The position numbers were made by a program, and so were the translations under genes. 64,000 nt of DNA, taken from NCBI GenBank assembly GCA_022592445.1, contig JABYQR010000241.1:1-64000 (forward strand), given 5' to 3'. The notes under the pieces were generated by a model. That model was not told the origin of the DNA and ran no database searches. It saw only the letters and a program-made list of their open reading frames with translations. This document shows, in pieces, positions 34,187-44,431 of the stretch (position 1 is the first letter of the stretch; the number at the start of each line of letters is the position of its first letter). Source of the stretch: Cytidiella melzeri. Lineage: Eukaryota; Basidiomycota; Agaricomycetes; Polyporales; Irpicaceae.

Positions 34187-37100
34187 TCAGTGTGATGTTC
34201 TTGAGATATCCAGACCGATGTGTTTGCCTTCATCCCAGCTAAGATCATATGTAGATGGATAGATCGTGCGAAGGAAAGCGGGGTCGGTCTGGGTATTGAA
34301 TTCCCGAAAGTGCGAGCGGAGATCCGCGAAGAGTGAAGCTTTGATGACCCGGGGCGCTCCGGTGTTTGCTTTGTAGAAGTCGTCAATCACTTCTTGACTA
34401 TTCTCGAGGTTTTCTACTGGTTCCCAGCTATTGTGTCCGTCTGAATACCCTTCCCATTTGACAAGGAATTGCAATTTCTTCCAATGTCCGTGTAGCCTGC
34501 TGTCTAGCACTTTTTCAACGACGTACTGTTCTTCTCCTTCTATGACAATAGGATCAGGAGGTGGAGGTACGTCTTTGCCGTTGTTGTGCCAGGGACTTAG
34601 ACGGTTGATATGGAAGACGGGGTGGATTCGGAGATAGCTGGGTAGATCGAGTTTGTAATCGAGATTGCCAATGCGTTCAATGACTTTGTACGGGCCGAGT
34701 TGTCGAGGACCGAGTTTAGGGGTAGCCTGATGGATCTGGATGTTCTTAACGTTTAGCCAGACCATATCCCCTACTTGGAAGACGCGTGGAGAACGTTTCT
34801 CAGACTCATAGAGTTGCTTCATCTTTTCTTTGCTTAGACAAAGAGCTGCTTCGGTCTCCTTGCGTACTCGAGCCATGTTATCAAGGCGCTCATTGAGTGA
34901 AGGGATATTGCTTCGCTTGCCAACTGGTATAGTAAAGTCGGGGCGATATCCGTAGATGACTTCAAACGGTGTTTGTGAATTACCCGCATGTACTCGCGAG
35001 TTGAGTGCAAACTCAGCCGCCGGCAGATGATTGACCCAGTCGTCTTGTCGTTGCTGACAGAATAGACGCAGGTACTGTTCGATATCCTGGTTTTTGCGTT
35101 CGACTTTGCCATTTCCTTGCGGATGATAGGCGGTCGTAAAACCAGTTTCTATGCCTAAACGGTGATAGAGCGCACGCATGAAGCGCGCTGCAAACTGGGG
35201 TCCTCGGTCAGAGAACACCTTCTTGGGAATGCCGTGAAGTCGGAATACTTCTTTGTAGTGTAGATCGGCAATCCCCTCAGCGTTAACCTTAGTAGTAGTA
35301 GGGATGATGTGCGTTTGATCGGAGTAATGGTCGACGTAGACCGCGATCGAATCGAATCCCTTAGAGGGTGGCAGCTGAGTGATGAGATCTACTCTGACGT
35401 GTTCCCAAGGTCCGGCCGGAGTTTCCTGAGGCTGTAGTACTGCTTTAGGGTGCGGAGCTGACTTATAGCGTTGACAGCGATCACAACCTAGTACGTAAGT
35501 CTCAATAAAGGCATTCATCTTTGGCCACCAATAGTGTCGTGAGACTAGCTCTATGGTGCCGTGTTTGCCCGGATGACCAGCCGCGGGTGTGTCATGGCAA
35601 GATTTGACGATTTCGTGACGGAGCTCTTTGTTGTTAGGGATGTAGAGTTTTCCCTTGTAATAGATGAGCCCGTTACTCTCTTCCCATTCGAGTAAACCGC
35701 CGACAAGTTTGCGAGGACCCTTCTTGCGAAGGGTAGCGAGAGCTTGTGCGACTTCTGCTTCTTGCTCCGTGCATTCTCGGATCTTTGATTCGAGTGGAGA
35801 AGCAGTGGCGAGCGCACTGGTAGCGAGGATCCGGAAGTGTTCTGGTTTCAGTACCACCTGATCCTTGTTGTCTTCTTCGTCCGTGACAGCGTGAGAGTGA
35901 AGACGAGAGAGAGGATCAGCGTGTATCATGGTACTACCGGGCTTGTGTACCAACACGAAGTCGAAGTCAGCCAAAAGTAATGACCAACGTGCTTGACGTC
36001 GAGTGAGGTGTTGCGCAGTCTTCCAGTACTGCAGGTTTGCGTGATCTGTCCAGATCTCAAACGGTTCCTTGAGCCCCTCAAGGTAGTGGCGCCAATCTTT
36101 GAGAGCTTCGGTGATGGCTAACATCTCCCAATCAAAGATTTCGTAGTTACGTTCTGCTTCAGTCATAGATGCGGACCGGTAGGCGATAGGGTGGTAGAAT
36201 CCATCTTCCTTCGATTTCTGGGAGATGATTCCACCGGTCGCATAGCCCGAGGCATCGACTTCTAGACGTGTAGGGAGTTCAGGGTCCCAGACTGCCAAGA
36301 TAGGCTTAGTGGTAAAGGCCTTCTTTAGCATCGTGAAGGCAGTCTGCTGTGCTGGACCCCAGACGAACGGTACGTCCTTCTTAGTCAGGTCGTGTAGAGG
36401 CCGTGCGTGCTTTGAGAAGTCTTGAATGAAGCGGCGGTAGAAGTTGGCAAACCCGATGAATCCTCTGACTTCTTTGAGGTTCTTGGGTGTGGGCCACGTA
36501 GAAACTGCTTGGACTTTGACAGGGTCCATAGCTACTTCGCCAGCGCGAATGATCAACCCGAGGTACTCGATCTCAGATTTCTCAAACTCGCACTTTTCCG
36601 GACGAAGATACAGATCGTGCTGCTGAAGTCGCTCAAGGACTTCATGAACAACCTTGCGGTGCTCTGTCAGGTTGTTACTCCAGATCAAGATGTCATCTAG
36701 ATAGACAGCCACCTTGCCCTCGGCGACAAGGTCAGCGAAGATGTTGTCCATCAGGGCTTGGAAGGTAGCGGGTGAGTTCGTGAGACCGAAGAACATGACT
36801 TTAGGTTCAAAAAGTCCTCGGTTGGTAACGAAAGCCGCTTTGTACTCATCTCCTTTTTTGATGCGGACATTGTGATATCCCCAACGAACATCGAATTTTG
36901 TGAAGATCTTTGCACCCTTGAGTGACACGGAGACAAGGCTCGACGTGACAGACAGGGACACGAAGTGGATATCGACGAGGAGGTGGTGGCAGGCGTGTAG
37001 CACAATGCTCTCACCAGCTATCAGACTTTATACAAGTTATCTAGCCCAGTAAAGACCAAGAGGTCGAGATGAGGGGCTAGGAGCGTACATGCAGCATCTT

Positions 37101-38672
37101 ATATAGACTTCAGGGACCTGCGCACAGACCATGTTGAGGGCAGGCTTTGCAAGAAGCCATGGGAACGAAGAACAAAAGAACTACCTAAAGGAGAACAATA
37201 GCTATTGTCTAGACCTTGCCAAGAACTCTACCCGTGAGAGAATCTATCTAAAAGGAGACCAACTATTGTATTCCATTCCCACACCTGTGAGAACATCCTT
37301 CCATAAAGAGAACAATAAGGAAAGAACAATAAGGAGCCCATGTGGACAGTATCTATGACGTCAAACCCTAGCTATGGGCTGAGCCATGTGCTTGTAGCCA
37401 TGTGGTCTTACTTAAGCTAAGTCACATGCCAGTGTGACGTAGTAGCAAGTAATGTGACCGTGTGGAGCGTCTAAGCCACGTGATACGGGCGCTTAATAGA
37501 CGTGCAAAGGAGTTTATGCAAAGAGAATTGAAACTAGGTTGTAGCCCGGAGTTTTACAGATAAAAACCAGAGGTAAATTGCAAAAATTAAGGGCTAGTCA
37601 GGCCATCCATGACATTGAGCTTGTTGATGATGTCGGTGGCAAGCAGTAGAGGGTAGCGGTTCTTCACGGTGATGTCGTTGAGTTTACGATAGTCCTGAAT
37701 AAGTCGGAGTTTGTTGTCCTTCTTTTTGATGAAAAAGACTGGAGAAGCCATTGGAGACTTAGAAGGCGTGATGTAACCTTTTGCTAGGTTCTCCTGAATG
37801 AACTTGTCAAGTTCGGCTTGTTCGTTCAGGGGCATAGGGTAAACTTTCGATTTGATGGTCTCAGGAGCATCTGGTTTGAGATCAATCGAATGGTCCCAGG
37901 GCTGATGCTGGGGTAGCCGATTAGACTCTTCCTCAGAGAAGACTTTAGCGTGTCGGTGATACTCTGATGGAACAATGTCTTTGAAGGAGCGTTGAGCTTT
38001 AGCTTCGTTTGCTTCGGCAGCAAGCTTGGTAGAGTAGGTGAAGCCAGCCATACACCAGACTTCGTCAGTGGTGTCTTGGATAATACCGGCTTTGACCCAC
38101 TGCCTACGTTCTTTGCGATTACCGTCAACCTTCTGGAAAGGTTCATCAGGAGATTCTTCCGAGCCGCTCGGAATTGTCATTTCTCCTTTTTCCCAGTTAA
38201 CGGTAGGGTTTACGCGTTTGAGCCATGGTAGCCCAAGAATAACGTCTTCTGGACCTAAGTCCGTGACGAGAAACTCTGCCTTTTCTGTGTGGTCTCCGAC
38301 TGTAAGTGTAAGGCGCACGAAGTGTGTTAATCCGCCCGCTTTGTTCTTAGTTCCGTCAATGTTGTGTAATGAGATGATCCTTTCAAGAGGGTGTGGGATA
38401 ATCTTATGCTTTTTGACGAACTGGTGACTGATGAACAAAGCCGTGGCTCCTGAGTCAATCATAGCAGGAACACGGATGCTTCTATTGAGACCTTTGACTA
38501 GTACATGTACACGGAAATGAGAAGATAACCGATCTAGCGACGAGATAGTACATGAAGAGATAACAGACGACGGGCACGGAGTTGCTATGGTACATGAAGA
38601 TGACGAGGTAGAAGACGAGGATGGGGTATTGGGGGGACTCGCAGCTGCGGCTTTGTCACGAGTCCGTTTCAA
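34187..38672 (-). pseudogene. Gypsy-1 pol polyprotein, interrupted by a solo LTR
   Basis: Protease (PAMIDSGATALFIS), reverse transcriptase (catalytic VYLDDILIWSN), RNase H (LEVDASGYATGG), integrase zinc region (AAGHPGKHG, GCDRCQ), integrase core (DLITQLPPSKGFD, FSDRGPQFAARF, GNGKVERKN), GPYKVIERIG, and a C-terminal chromodomain (FLVKWEGYSDGHNSWEP) that would direct integration to chromatin marks. Removing 36923-37614 plus one TTGAG leaves 3789 nt, exactly 1263 codons, with no other stop. Pol lies in the -1 frame relative to gag; the gag stop sits on a T6 run, a possible slippery site. As it stands RT is split after NKL, so the product is inactive. Confidence 0.95.
36923..37614 (-). repeat. 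solo LTR-A in Gypsy-1 RT, intron-lacking form (TSD TTGAG)
   Basis: A 692-bp LTR flanked by TTGAG (36918-36922 and 37615-37619). It lacks the 68-nt segment. It is the youngest layer of the nest and sits in the RT coding region upstream of the YLDD motif. Confidence 0.95.
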
Positions 38673-39916
38673 AAAACCGCGTTGATTTTGGCTGCCATCT
38701 CATCCATTTGCTTTTTCTGGATGTCCAGCATGTCCTTGAGAGCAGCAATCTTAGCATCCTTGTCACTGGATGCATCTTGCTTTGGCGCAGTAGTGGTCGA
38801 CGAGGTCGACGAGGTCGCAGCGACTTTTTGCCCCTTAGGGACGCCTTGAAGCCGTTTCAGGCAAACTGCCCCCCAGTGACCGGTACCACCGCAGTGGTTG
38901 CAGACCGGGTCATCTGGGTGCTTCGAGTCCCGCTTCTTGTGGTTCTTGGATCCACAAACCGAGCAGCGCTTGCTCATCTCTTTCTTCCATTTCTGGAAGA
39001 TCTCCTGCTTGCCTAGACCCGCAAAGAGCGAGTCAAAAGAGGCGGAAAAGCGGGACGCGTCGATCTCCAAAGCATTGGGATCGCGGAATGCTTGCTGGTG
39101 GGACTTGCCGTGTCCCGAAGAACTATCCACCATGACCTTCCCGGTGCTATTGCGTAAGTCAGCAAGCTGCGCATCTACGGCCTTGCATTGGTCCTTGAGC
39201 GCATCATATGTGGTTGCGCGGGTCTGGAAGTACGAGACACGCTGCAAGTACTCCGTGCTCAAGCTGGACTTGAGGCGATCGAAAAGGTCCTGCTGGCTCC
39301 AGCCAGTGCGAGGGGCCCAAGTCTCGAACTCCGAGATGTGGGCGGCGAAGGTCTTGTTGCCCTGCTTCATGCCGGCAACCTTGGTCTTGGCCTCCATGAC
39401 TGCGTCAATAGGCTCAAATTTGGCCTTGAAGGCCTCGATAAACGTGTCCCAGCTATTTCCAAACGCTGGTTTGCTGCTAGCTAGCTCCTCGATGTGAGGA
39501 CGAGCCCAATCAGCGGCGTCTTCCTGCATGAAGGACAGGGCGCTTGTGATGAGTTTATGAGGATCAAAGATCCTCGCACCGTTGTTGTCCATTCGGACCT
39601 GGCCTTGCGCGTCCTGTTGGAAAAACGCCTTGCCCTGGTTCTGAGCCCAGACGATGAAAGCATGCCGAAAAAGTCTTGCTTCCGACGACGTTTTTCCCTT
39701 AAAAGAGACGGGCTTCTCGACAATACTCCGTTCTCGGGACGTGTGCGTGGCCGCGGCGACGGCTGGTGCTTGAACAGCTGCCAAGGCAGCCACCTGATTA
39801 GTGAGGTCAATCATCCTTTGTGACAGGACGCCCAACATATTTAGGACGTCTTGCTGGCTTAGGTTGGCAACTGGGGCAGCTGGAGCAGCAGGGGCAGCGG
39901 GCTGGTTGGGGTCCAT
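38669..39916 (-). CDS. gag: Gypsy-1 Gag
   Basis: 415 codons from the only ATG in the 5' region (MDPNQPAAPAAP). It shows an Ala/Pro-rich start, a helical region, the retrotransposon gag block (RLFRHAFIVWAQNQ through PRTGWSQQDLFDRL), and two Cys-rich knuckles: CSVCGSKNHKKRDSKH and a canonical CNHCGGTGHWGAVC. The tail is coiled-coil-like. The frame is open for a further ~90 codons upstream without ATG, with CDNC and YECDEQPC motifs, overlapping the end of ORF1. It forms the particle and packages RNA. Confidence 0.92.
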   Translation of the reverse strand: MDPNQPAAPAAPAAPVANLSQQDVLNMLGVLSQRMIDLTNQVAALAAVQAPAVAAATHTSRERSIVEKPVSFKGKTSSEARLFRHAFIVWAQNQGKAFFQQDAQGQVRMDNNGARIFDPHKLITSALSFMQEDAADWARPHIEELASSKPAFGNSWDTFIEAFKAKFEPIDAVMEAKTKVAGMKQGNKTFAAHISEFETWAPRTGWSQQDLFDRLKSSLSTEYLQRVSYFQTRATTYDALKDQCKAVDAQLADLRNSTGKVMVDSSSGHGKSHQQAFRDPNALEIDASRFSASFDSLFAGLGKQEIFQKWKKEMSKRCSVCGSKNHKKRDSKHPDDPVCNHCGGTGHWGAVCLKRLQGVPKGQKVAATSSTSSTTTAPKQDASSDKDAKIAALKDMLDIQKKQMDEMAAKINAVF

Positions 39917-40157
39917 GTCTTCTTTGGTGATGAGACGACGATTTTCTTCGGTCGGAGTCTGGTGGTGCTCAAAGTACTTGCTGTTGACCGCTTCTGTTGG
40001 GTCTGCCTGAGTGTACCGATTTGGACACGGTTGTTCGTCACACTCGTAGAATGTGCCTTCGTAGAAGTGGTCGTCTGTGACCGCGCTCGAATCGAAGAAA
40101 TGTATGCAATTATCACAAATCAGGCTTTCTGAAGACGTGGCAGGCAAAACTTCTGGA

Positions 40158-41018
40158 CTATCTAATCCAGTCAAAGTAGCTATCTACGTTAAGCTGGGCA
40201 AGAACTTTGCTATAATTCTTGCGAAGCTGTTTAAACGAGATCTTCCCAATTGCCTTGCAACCCCAGTCTAGGAGTTGCCACTCGCGGTCTGCTGTGACTG
40301 GCGCGAGTTCGTCAAGTTGATTGAGGAAGCGGTTGACTTTATTGACGAGGTGAAGCAGAGCGCGGCGGTGGTCGGGGTCCGCGCAATGGAGAAGTTCTTG
40401 AAGCTCAGTGAGAGCTTGTAGTCGTGTGCAGACAGCGGTGAGCTTAGGCTTGAAGATGCCTACGAGGTCGACTGGTGACAACTTTTTGAAGTCAAGGAGT
40501 ACCGGTTTTGGTGCAGCGGGAGCGGGAGTGGGTGCAGGAAGCTTGGAAAGCCGCTCAGAGAGTGTGGGCTTGTGGATACGTTGCTCTGCTAAGGTGCGAG
40601 CACGTTCTTCGGCGACGCGTTCTCCGTATGCTCTGGCAGAAGCGCGAAGTTGTCGATTTTCCTCGTACGAGGGGACGGTGAGAGTGATGCCTTTCACTGG
40701 CGGTTTCTTGGAGACGTAGTCGGCGACGGCGACCAGGTCTTTGTCAGACCAGCGATGAGGTTGACCGCTCTTTCGCTTGGCAGCGAGAGCGTCAAAAAAG
40801 GAAGGCGGGAGGCACCTCTTGAGCTGAGGCTCGTTGGTAGTGAGGTCCTTAGACAAACGGGTGCGCGTGTCCTTAGGCACTAGACAACGCAGGGGGGGTT
40901 CAAACGGTCGACGTAAGTGGTAGCTCAACGGTATGATGAGACCGGAGACGTACTCGTCAATCAGGAATAAACTTTTGTAAACGGTGGGGGAGGAGATATA
41001 AACCCAGGGGTTACACAA
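40158..41018 (-). CDS. Gypsy-1 ORF1, upstream of gag, open but without any ATG
   Basis: 286 codons open on the sense strand between PBS and gag, with no Met codon. In fact no ATG occurs in any frame from just upstream of the predicted transcript start to the gag ATG. The protein has an acidic/basic middle (GERVAEERARTLAEQR), a Pro/Ala linker and a C-terminal block REWQLLDWGCKAIGKISF, homologous to the ATG-started ORF1 of Gypsy-2. That conservation supports real translation, so initiation must be at a near-cognate codon or by another route. ORF1 ends 28 nt inside the upstream extension of the gag frame, which is +1 relative to it, so a fusion by frameshifting is conceivable. Function unknown. 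Confidence 0.65.
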   Translation of the reverse strand: MCNPWVYISSPTVYKSLFLIDEYVSGLIIPLSYHLRRPFEPPLRCLVPKDTRTRLSKDLTTNEPQLKRCLPPSFFDALAAKRKSGQPHRWSDKDLVAVADYVSKKPPVKGITLTVPSYEENRQLRASARAYGERVAEERARTLAEQRIHKPTLSERLSKLPAPTPAPAAPKPVLLDFKKLSPVDLVGIFKPKLTAVCTRLQALTELQELLHCADPDHRRALLHLVNKVNRFLNQLDELAPVTADREWQLLDWGCKAIGKISFKQLRKNYSKVLAQLNVDSYFDWIR

Positions 41019-41020
41019 CG

Positions 41021-41030
41021 ATCTCGACCT
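41021..41030 (-). promoter_or_regulatory. Gypsy-1 primer-binding site, self-complementary
   Basis: Two bases inside the 5' LTR the sense strand reads AGGTCGAGAT, the perfect complement of ATCTCGACCT at 41246-41237 in the LTR. That motif lies about 28 bases after a TATATATA box (41281-41274), where transcription should start. There is no tRNA-type TGG start. Confidence 0.75.
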
Positions 41031-41032
41031 AA

Positions 41033-41789
41033 TGACACGGAGACAAGGCTCGACGTGACAAACAGGGACACGAAGTGGATGACGACGAAGTGGTGGTGGT
41101 AGGCGTGAAGCTCAATACTTTCACCAGCTATAAACCTTATGCAGATGTCTAGCCCAGTAAAGACCAAGTTAGTATTGGGTACTACCAGCTATGTAGTACA
41201 GAGGGGGTTTGCTTACCTAGCCCAGTAAAGACCAAGAGGTCGAGATGGGGGGCTAGGAGCGTACATGCAGCAGTATATATAGACTTCAGGGACCTGCGCA
41301 CAGACCATGTTGAGGGCAGGCTTTGCAAGAAGCCGTGTGAACAAAGAACAAAAGAACTACCTAAAGGAGAACAATAGCTATTGTCTAGACCTTGCCAAGA
41401 ACTCTACCTGTGAGAGAATCTATCTAAAAGGAGACCAACTATTGTATTCCATTCCCACACCTGTGAGAACATCCTTCCATAAAGAGAACAATAAGGAAAG
41501 AACAAAAGTAGTCCATGTGGACGTCATTTATGACATCAAACCCTAGCTATGGGCTGAGCCATGTGCTTGTAGCCATGTGGTCTTACTTAAGCTAAGTCAC
41601 ATGCCAGTGTGACGTAGTAGCAAGTAATGTGACCGTGTGGAGCGTCTAAGCCACGTGATACGGGCGCTTAATAGACGTGCAAAGGTGTTTGTGCAGAGAA
41701 GGTTTCAACTGAGCTGCAGCCCGGAGCTTTACAGATAAAAACAAGAGGTAAATTGCGAAAATTAAGGGCTAGTCAGGCCATCCATGACA
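41033..41789 (-). repeat. Gypsy-1 5' LTR-A with promoter and intron
   Basis: 757 bp. TATA box at 41281-41274 and predicted start near 41246. A 68-nt intron-like segment follows at 41216-41149 (GTAAGC donor, perfect TACTAAC branch motif at 41174-41168, CTAG acceptor about 20 nt later). Transcription and splicing would both occur within R/U5. Confidence 0.9.
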
Positions 41790-41794
41790 ACCCT

Positions 41795-42269
41795 GTGAAA
41801 CACAACTGTGCCCTAACCGTTATAGATATTTGTTTAAAGCAGATTTAAACGAAGTTTATAGAATTATTGCATTGGTAACACAGGACCGGTATCTTGAATC
41901 TTTTGAACATCAGAAAGAACTCATTAGAGGTTACATAGGATCTGTACCGCATCTTGATGTACCTGCTTTAGTCACTGCATACTTTCAAGACTTAGCAAAT
42001 CGTCGAGAATCAGAACCACAGAACAACGAACCAGAAGTAGTAATAGATCAGGAACCATCAGAGATCATCACAGGCACAACTTGAATTGGTGACACATCCA
42101 ATCAATCTCTAGATAAGAACTCAGATTCCGGAGAAAATACCGAAGTCAAAGATCTTCTAGAAGAAACTTCTAAACAGACGTCATCACCTGTAACTGCACC
42201 TGTAGTACCTCATATCTCTGAAGTGTACATTCCGTACTACGACTTGATCCTTGATTGCTTCTGGTTATA
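41795..42269 (+). other. Copia leader continued, second upstream ORF remnant
   Basis: Copia sequence resuming after Gypsy-1. Read across the Gypsy-1 insertion, a frame beginning near 33200 and continuing at 41795 encodes a short acidic protein (YLFKADLNEVYRIIALV, then GYIGSVPHLDVPAL) up to a TGA at 42082, after which the same frame stays open to 42268. It is interrupted by Gypsy-1 and one stop. Not recognised. Confidence 0.45.
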
Positions 42270-44431
42270 ATGGCTGAACCAGGAAAGATTAGCGGTAGTC
42301 AAATGATTGTCTTTGACGGTTCAAACTACAAGAAATGGTCCACCGCTATGATTGGCTTGTTCAGATATTCAAACACTTGGTTAATCGTGAATGGAACCAA
42401 AACAAAACCTACCTTACCCGCAGCAGCTGCGACCAGTTCAGGTTCTGGTACGACTACTGCACCTCCTGACACTTCTGATGAGAAGAAGGAACTTAAGGAT
42501 TGGGAAATTCGGAACCAACGCGCTTTAGCTTATTTCAATATTTACCTTGACATTACTTTGCAATCCTATCTTGAAGGAGAGGATTTGGCCTCCGAAGTGT
42601 GGAAGAAATTGAAAACAGACTTTGAAATGACATCAGTCCTAGCAAGCTCTGTTGCGTTCAGAAATCTACTTAGCTAAACTTTTGACAAGTCTAAGGATAT
42701 GAACGTACAAATTCAAGGCTTCCGCACTAAGATTGGAGATACCAAAGTTGCTGGGTTAGACCTTGATGATCAAATTTGTGGGCTTTACCAACGTCATATG
42801 AAACCGCCTTTTCTGCATACATTGGCACTGTTGCAAAATCCGAAGAAATTAAGTTTGACACGCTCATCCCCAAGATACTTGTGGAAGAGTTACGTCGAAA
42901 GGGTTCAAACAGTGAAAATGCGAATCGGATTACGCAGACCACGCGTTTACCAAAGGAAAAATGCAAGAAGTGTGGGCTTTCTAACCATACTACGAGTCAG
43001 CACTGGGATAAAGGGAAACCTAACCAGAACAAGTCTCGTGGTAATGGAAATAATCAGCAAGGATCTTCTACCAACAACAAGCAGGGTAACGAGGAGAATA
43101 AAGGAAAGAAAGGAGGACAACGAAAGAAGTCCAAAGGCAAAGGCAAAGACAAAGCGACTGTAAATAATCTTCAAGTAGATACCAAACCTGTCTTCGAGCA
43201 CAATAATGAAATCATCAATGTTTCTCTTTATTCCACGTGTGAGACTGAAAGTGTTGAATGGCTCATCGACAGTGGTGCTACTAGTCACATTACCAATGAA
43301 ATTGACGACTTTATCTCGTATCAACCAGCAATGGTAGCAGGTACATGCTCTGTAGCAGGTAAAGATATGACTGTCAAAATATTGGGAAAAGGAACGGTTT
43401 CACTTGACACAATCCTTGTGAAAGATAAAATACATCGCACAACTTTGAACAATGTCCTTTATATACCAGATGCTACTACAAGATTCTTTTCTCCTTCTAA
43501 AGCACTGCAACTAGGATGCACTAGCAGTGTTACATCGAAATGATGGACAATTTATATTGAAGGGAAAGAGATTATAAATGGTCAACCTGATCATGCCGGA
43601 CTTTGTTGGATTAAAGGACGTCTAGTCAGGAAGATAGATTCAATTAATAAAATTAGTCGTAATGATGATACGTTGTCTCATAATCGACTAGGACACCCAG
43701 GGAATAAGATTGTCAAAAATCTTCACTAAGGAACAAAGGGATTAAAAGAAAAGATTCCTATTCCATCGACAATTTCTCCTTGTCACGGATGTCAAGTTGA
43801 AAAAGGAAAGAGACAACCATTTCCACCATCTATGTCGAGAGCTACAGAAGTCCTTGAATTAACTCATTCCGATCTCATTGAATATTCTACAACTTCTATT
43901 GATGGTTACAAATTTGGTATGACTTGTCTTTATGATGCTTCTAGTCATGGGATGCTCTATTATCTCAAGCACAAAGATGAAGCGTTCACAAGATTCAAAG
44001 AATACAAGTCATGGGCCGAAAACCGAACAGGAAAGAAGATGAAGAAGTTCAGATGTGATGGTGGAACAGAGTTCAAGGATTATCTGAAGGAACACGGAAT
44101 AGAATCACAAATGTCTGTACCGTATACTCCACAACAAAATGGTAGAGCTGAGCGATGGCAACAGACCATAAAATATAAAGCCGAAGCATTGCGTCAGCAA
44201 GCTGGGTTATCAAATGGTTTCTGGAAGCTTACTTGCGAAGCAGCGGTATGTTTAAATAACCGTCTACCTAATGTACGATTAAACTGGCAGACACCTATAA
44301 AGAGTTTTCTGGGTATAAAACCAGATATCTCAATGCTTCGTGTATTTGGATGTCGTGCATACGTCCATGTACCGATCAAGAGTTGTCAGAACAAGTTGTC
44401 ACCAAAAGCAACTCCTATGATATTTTTTTTG

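Larger units (their letters stand above)
33265..41789 (-). mobile_element. Gypsy-1, complete Ty3/Gypsy chromovirus (TSD ACCCT)
   Basis: A full-length 8.5-kb element on the - strand, with 757-bp LTRs at 41033-41789 (5') and 33265-34021 (3') that appear identical where compared, flanked by ACCCT (33260-33264 and 41790-41794). Order: PBS (41021-41030), ORF1 (no ATG), gag, pol (protease, RT, RNase H, integrase, chromodomain). The only major defect is a 692-bp solo LTR in RT. Identical LTRs and open frames point to very recent insertion. It belongs to the Tf1/sushi-like chromovirus branch by domain order and self-priming PBS. Confidence 0.95.
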
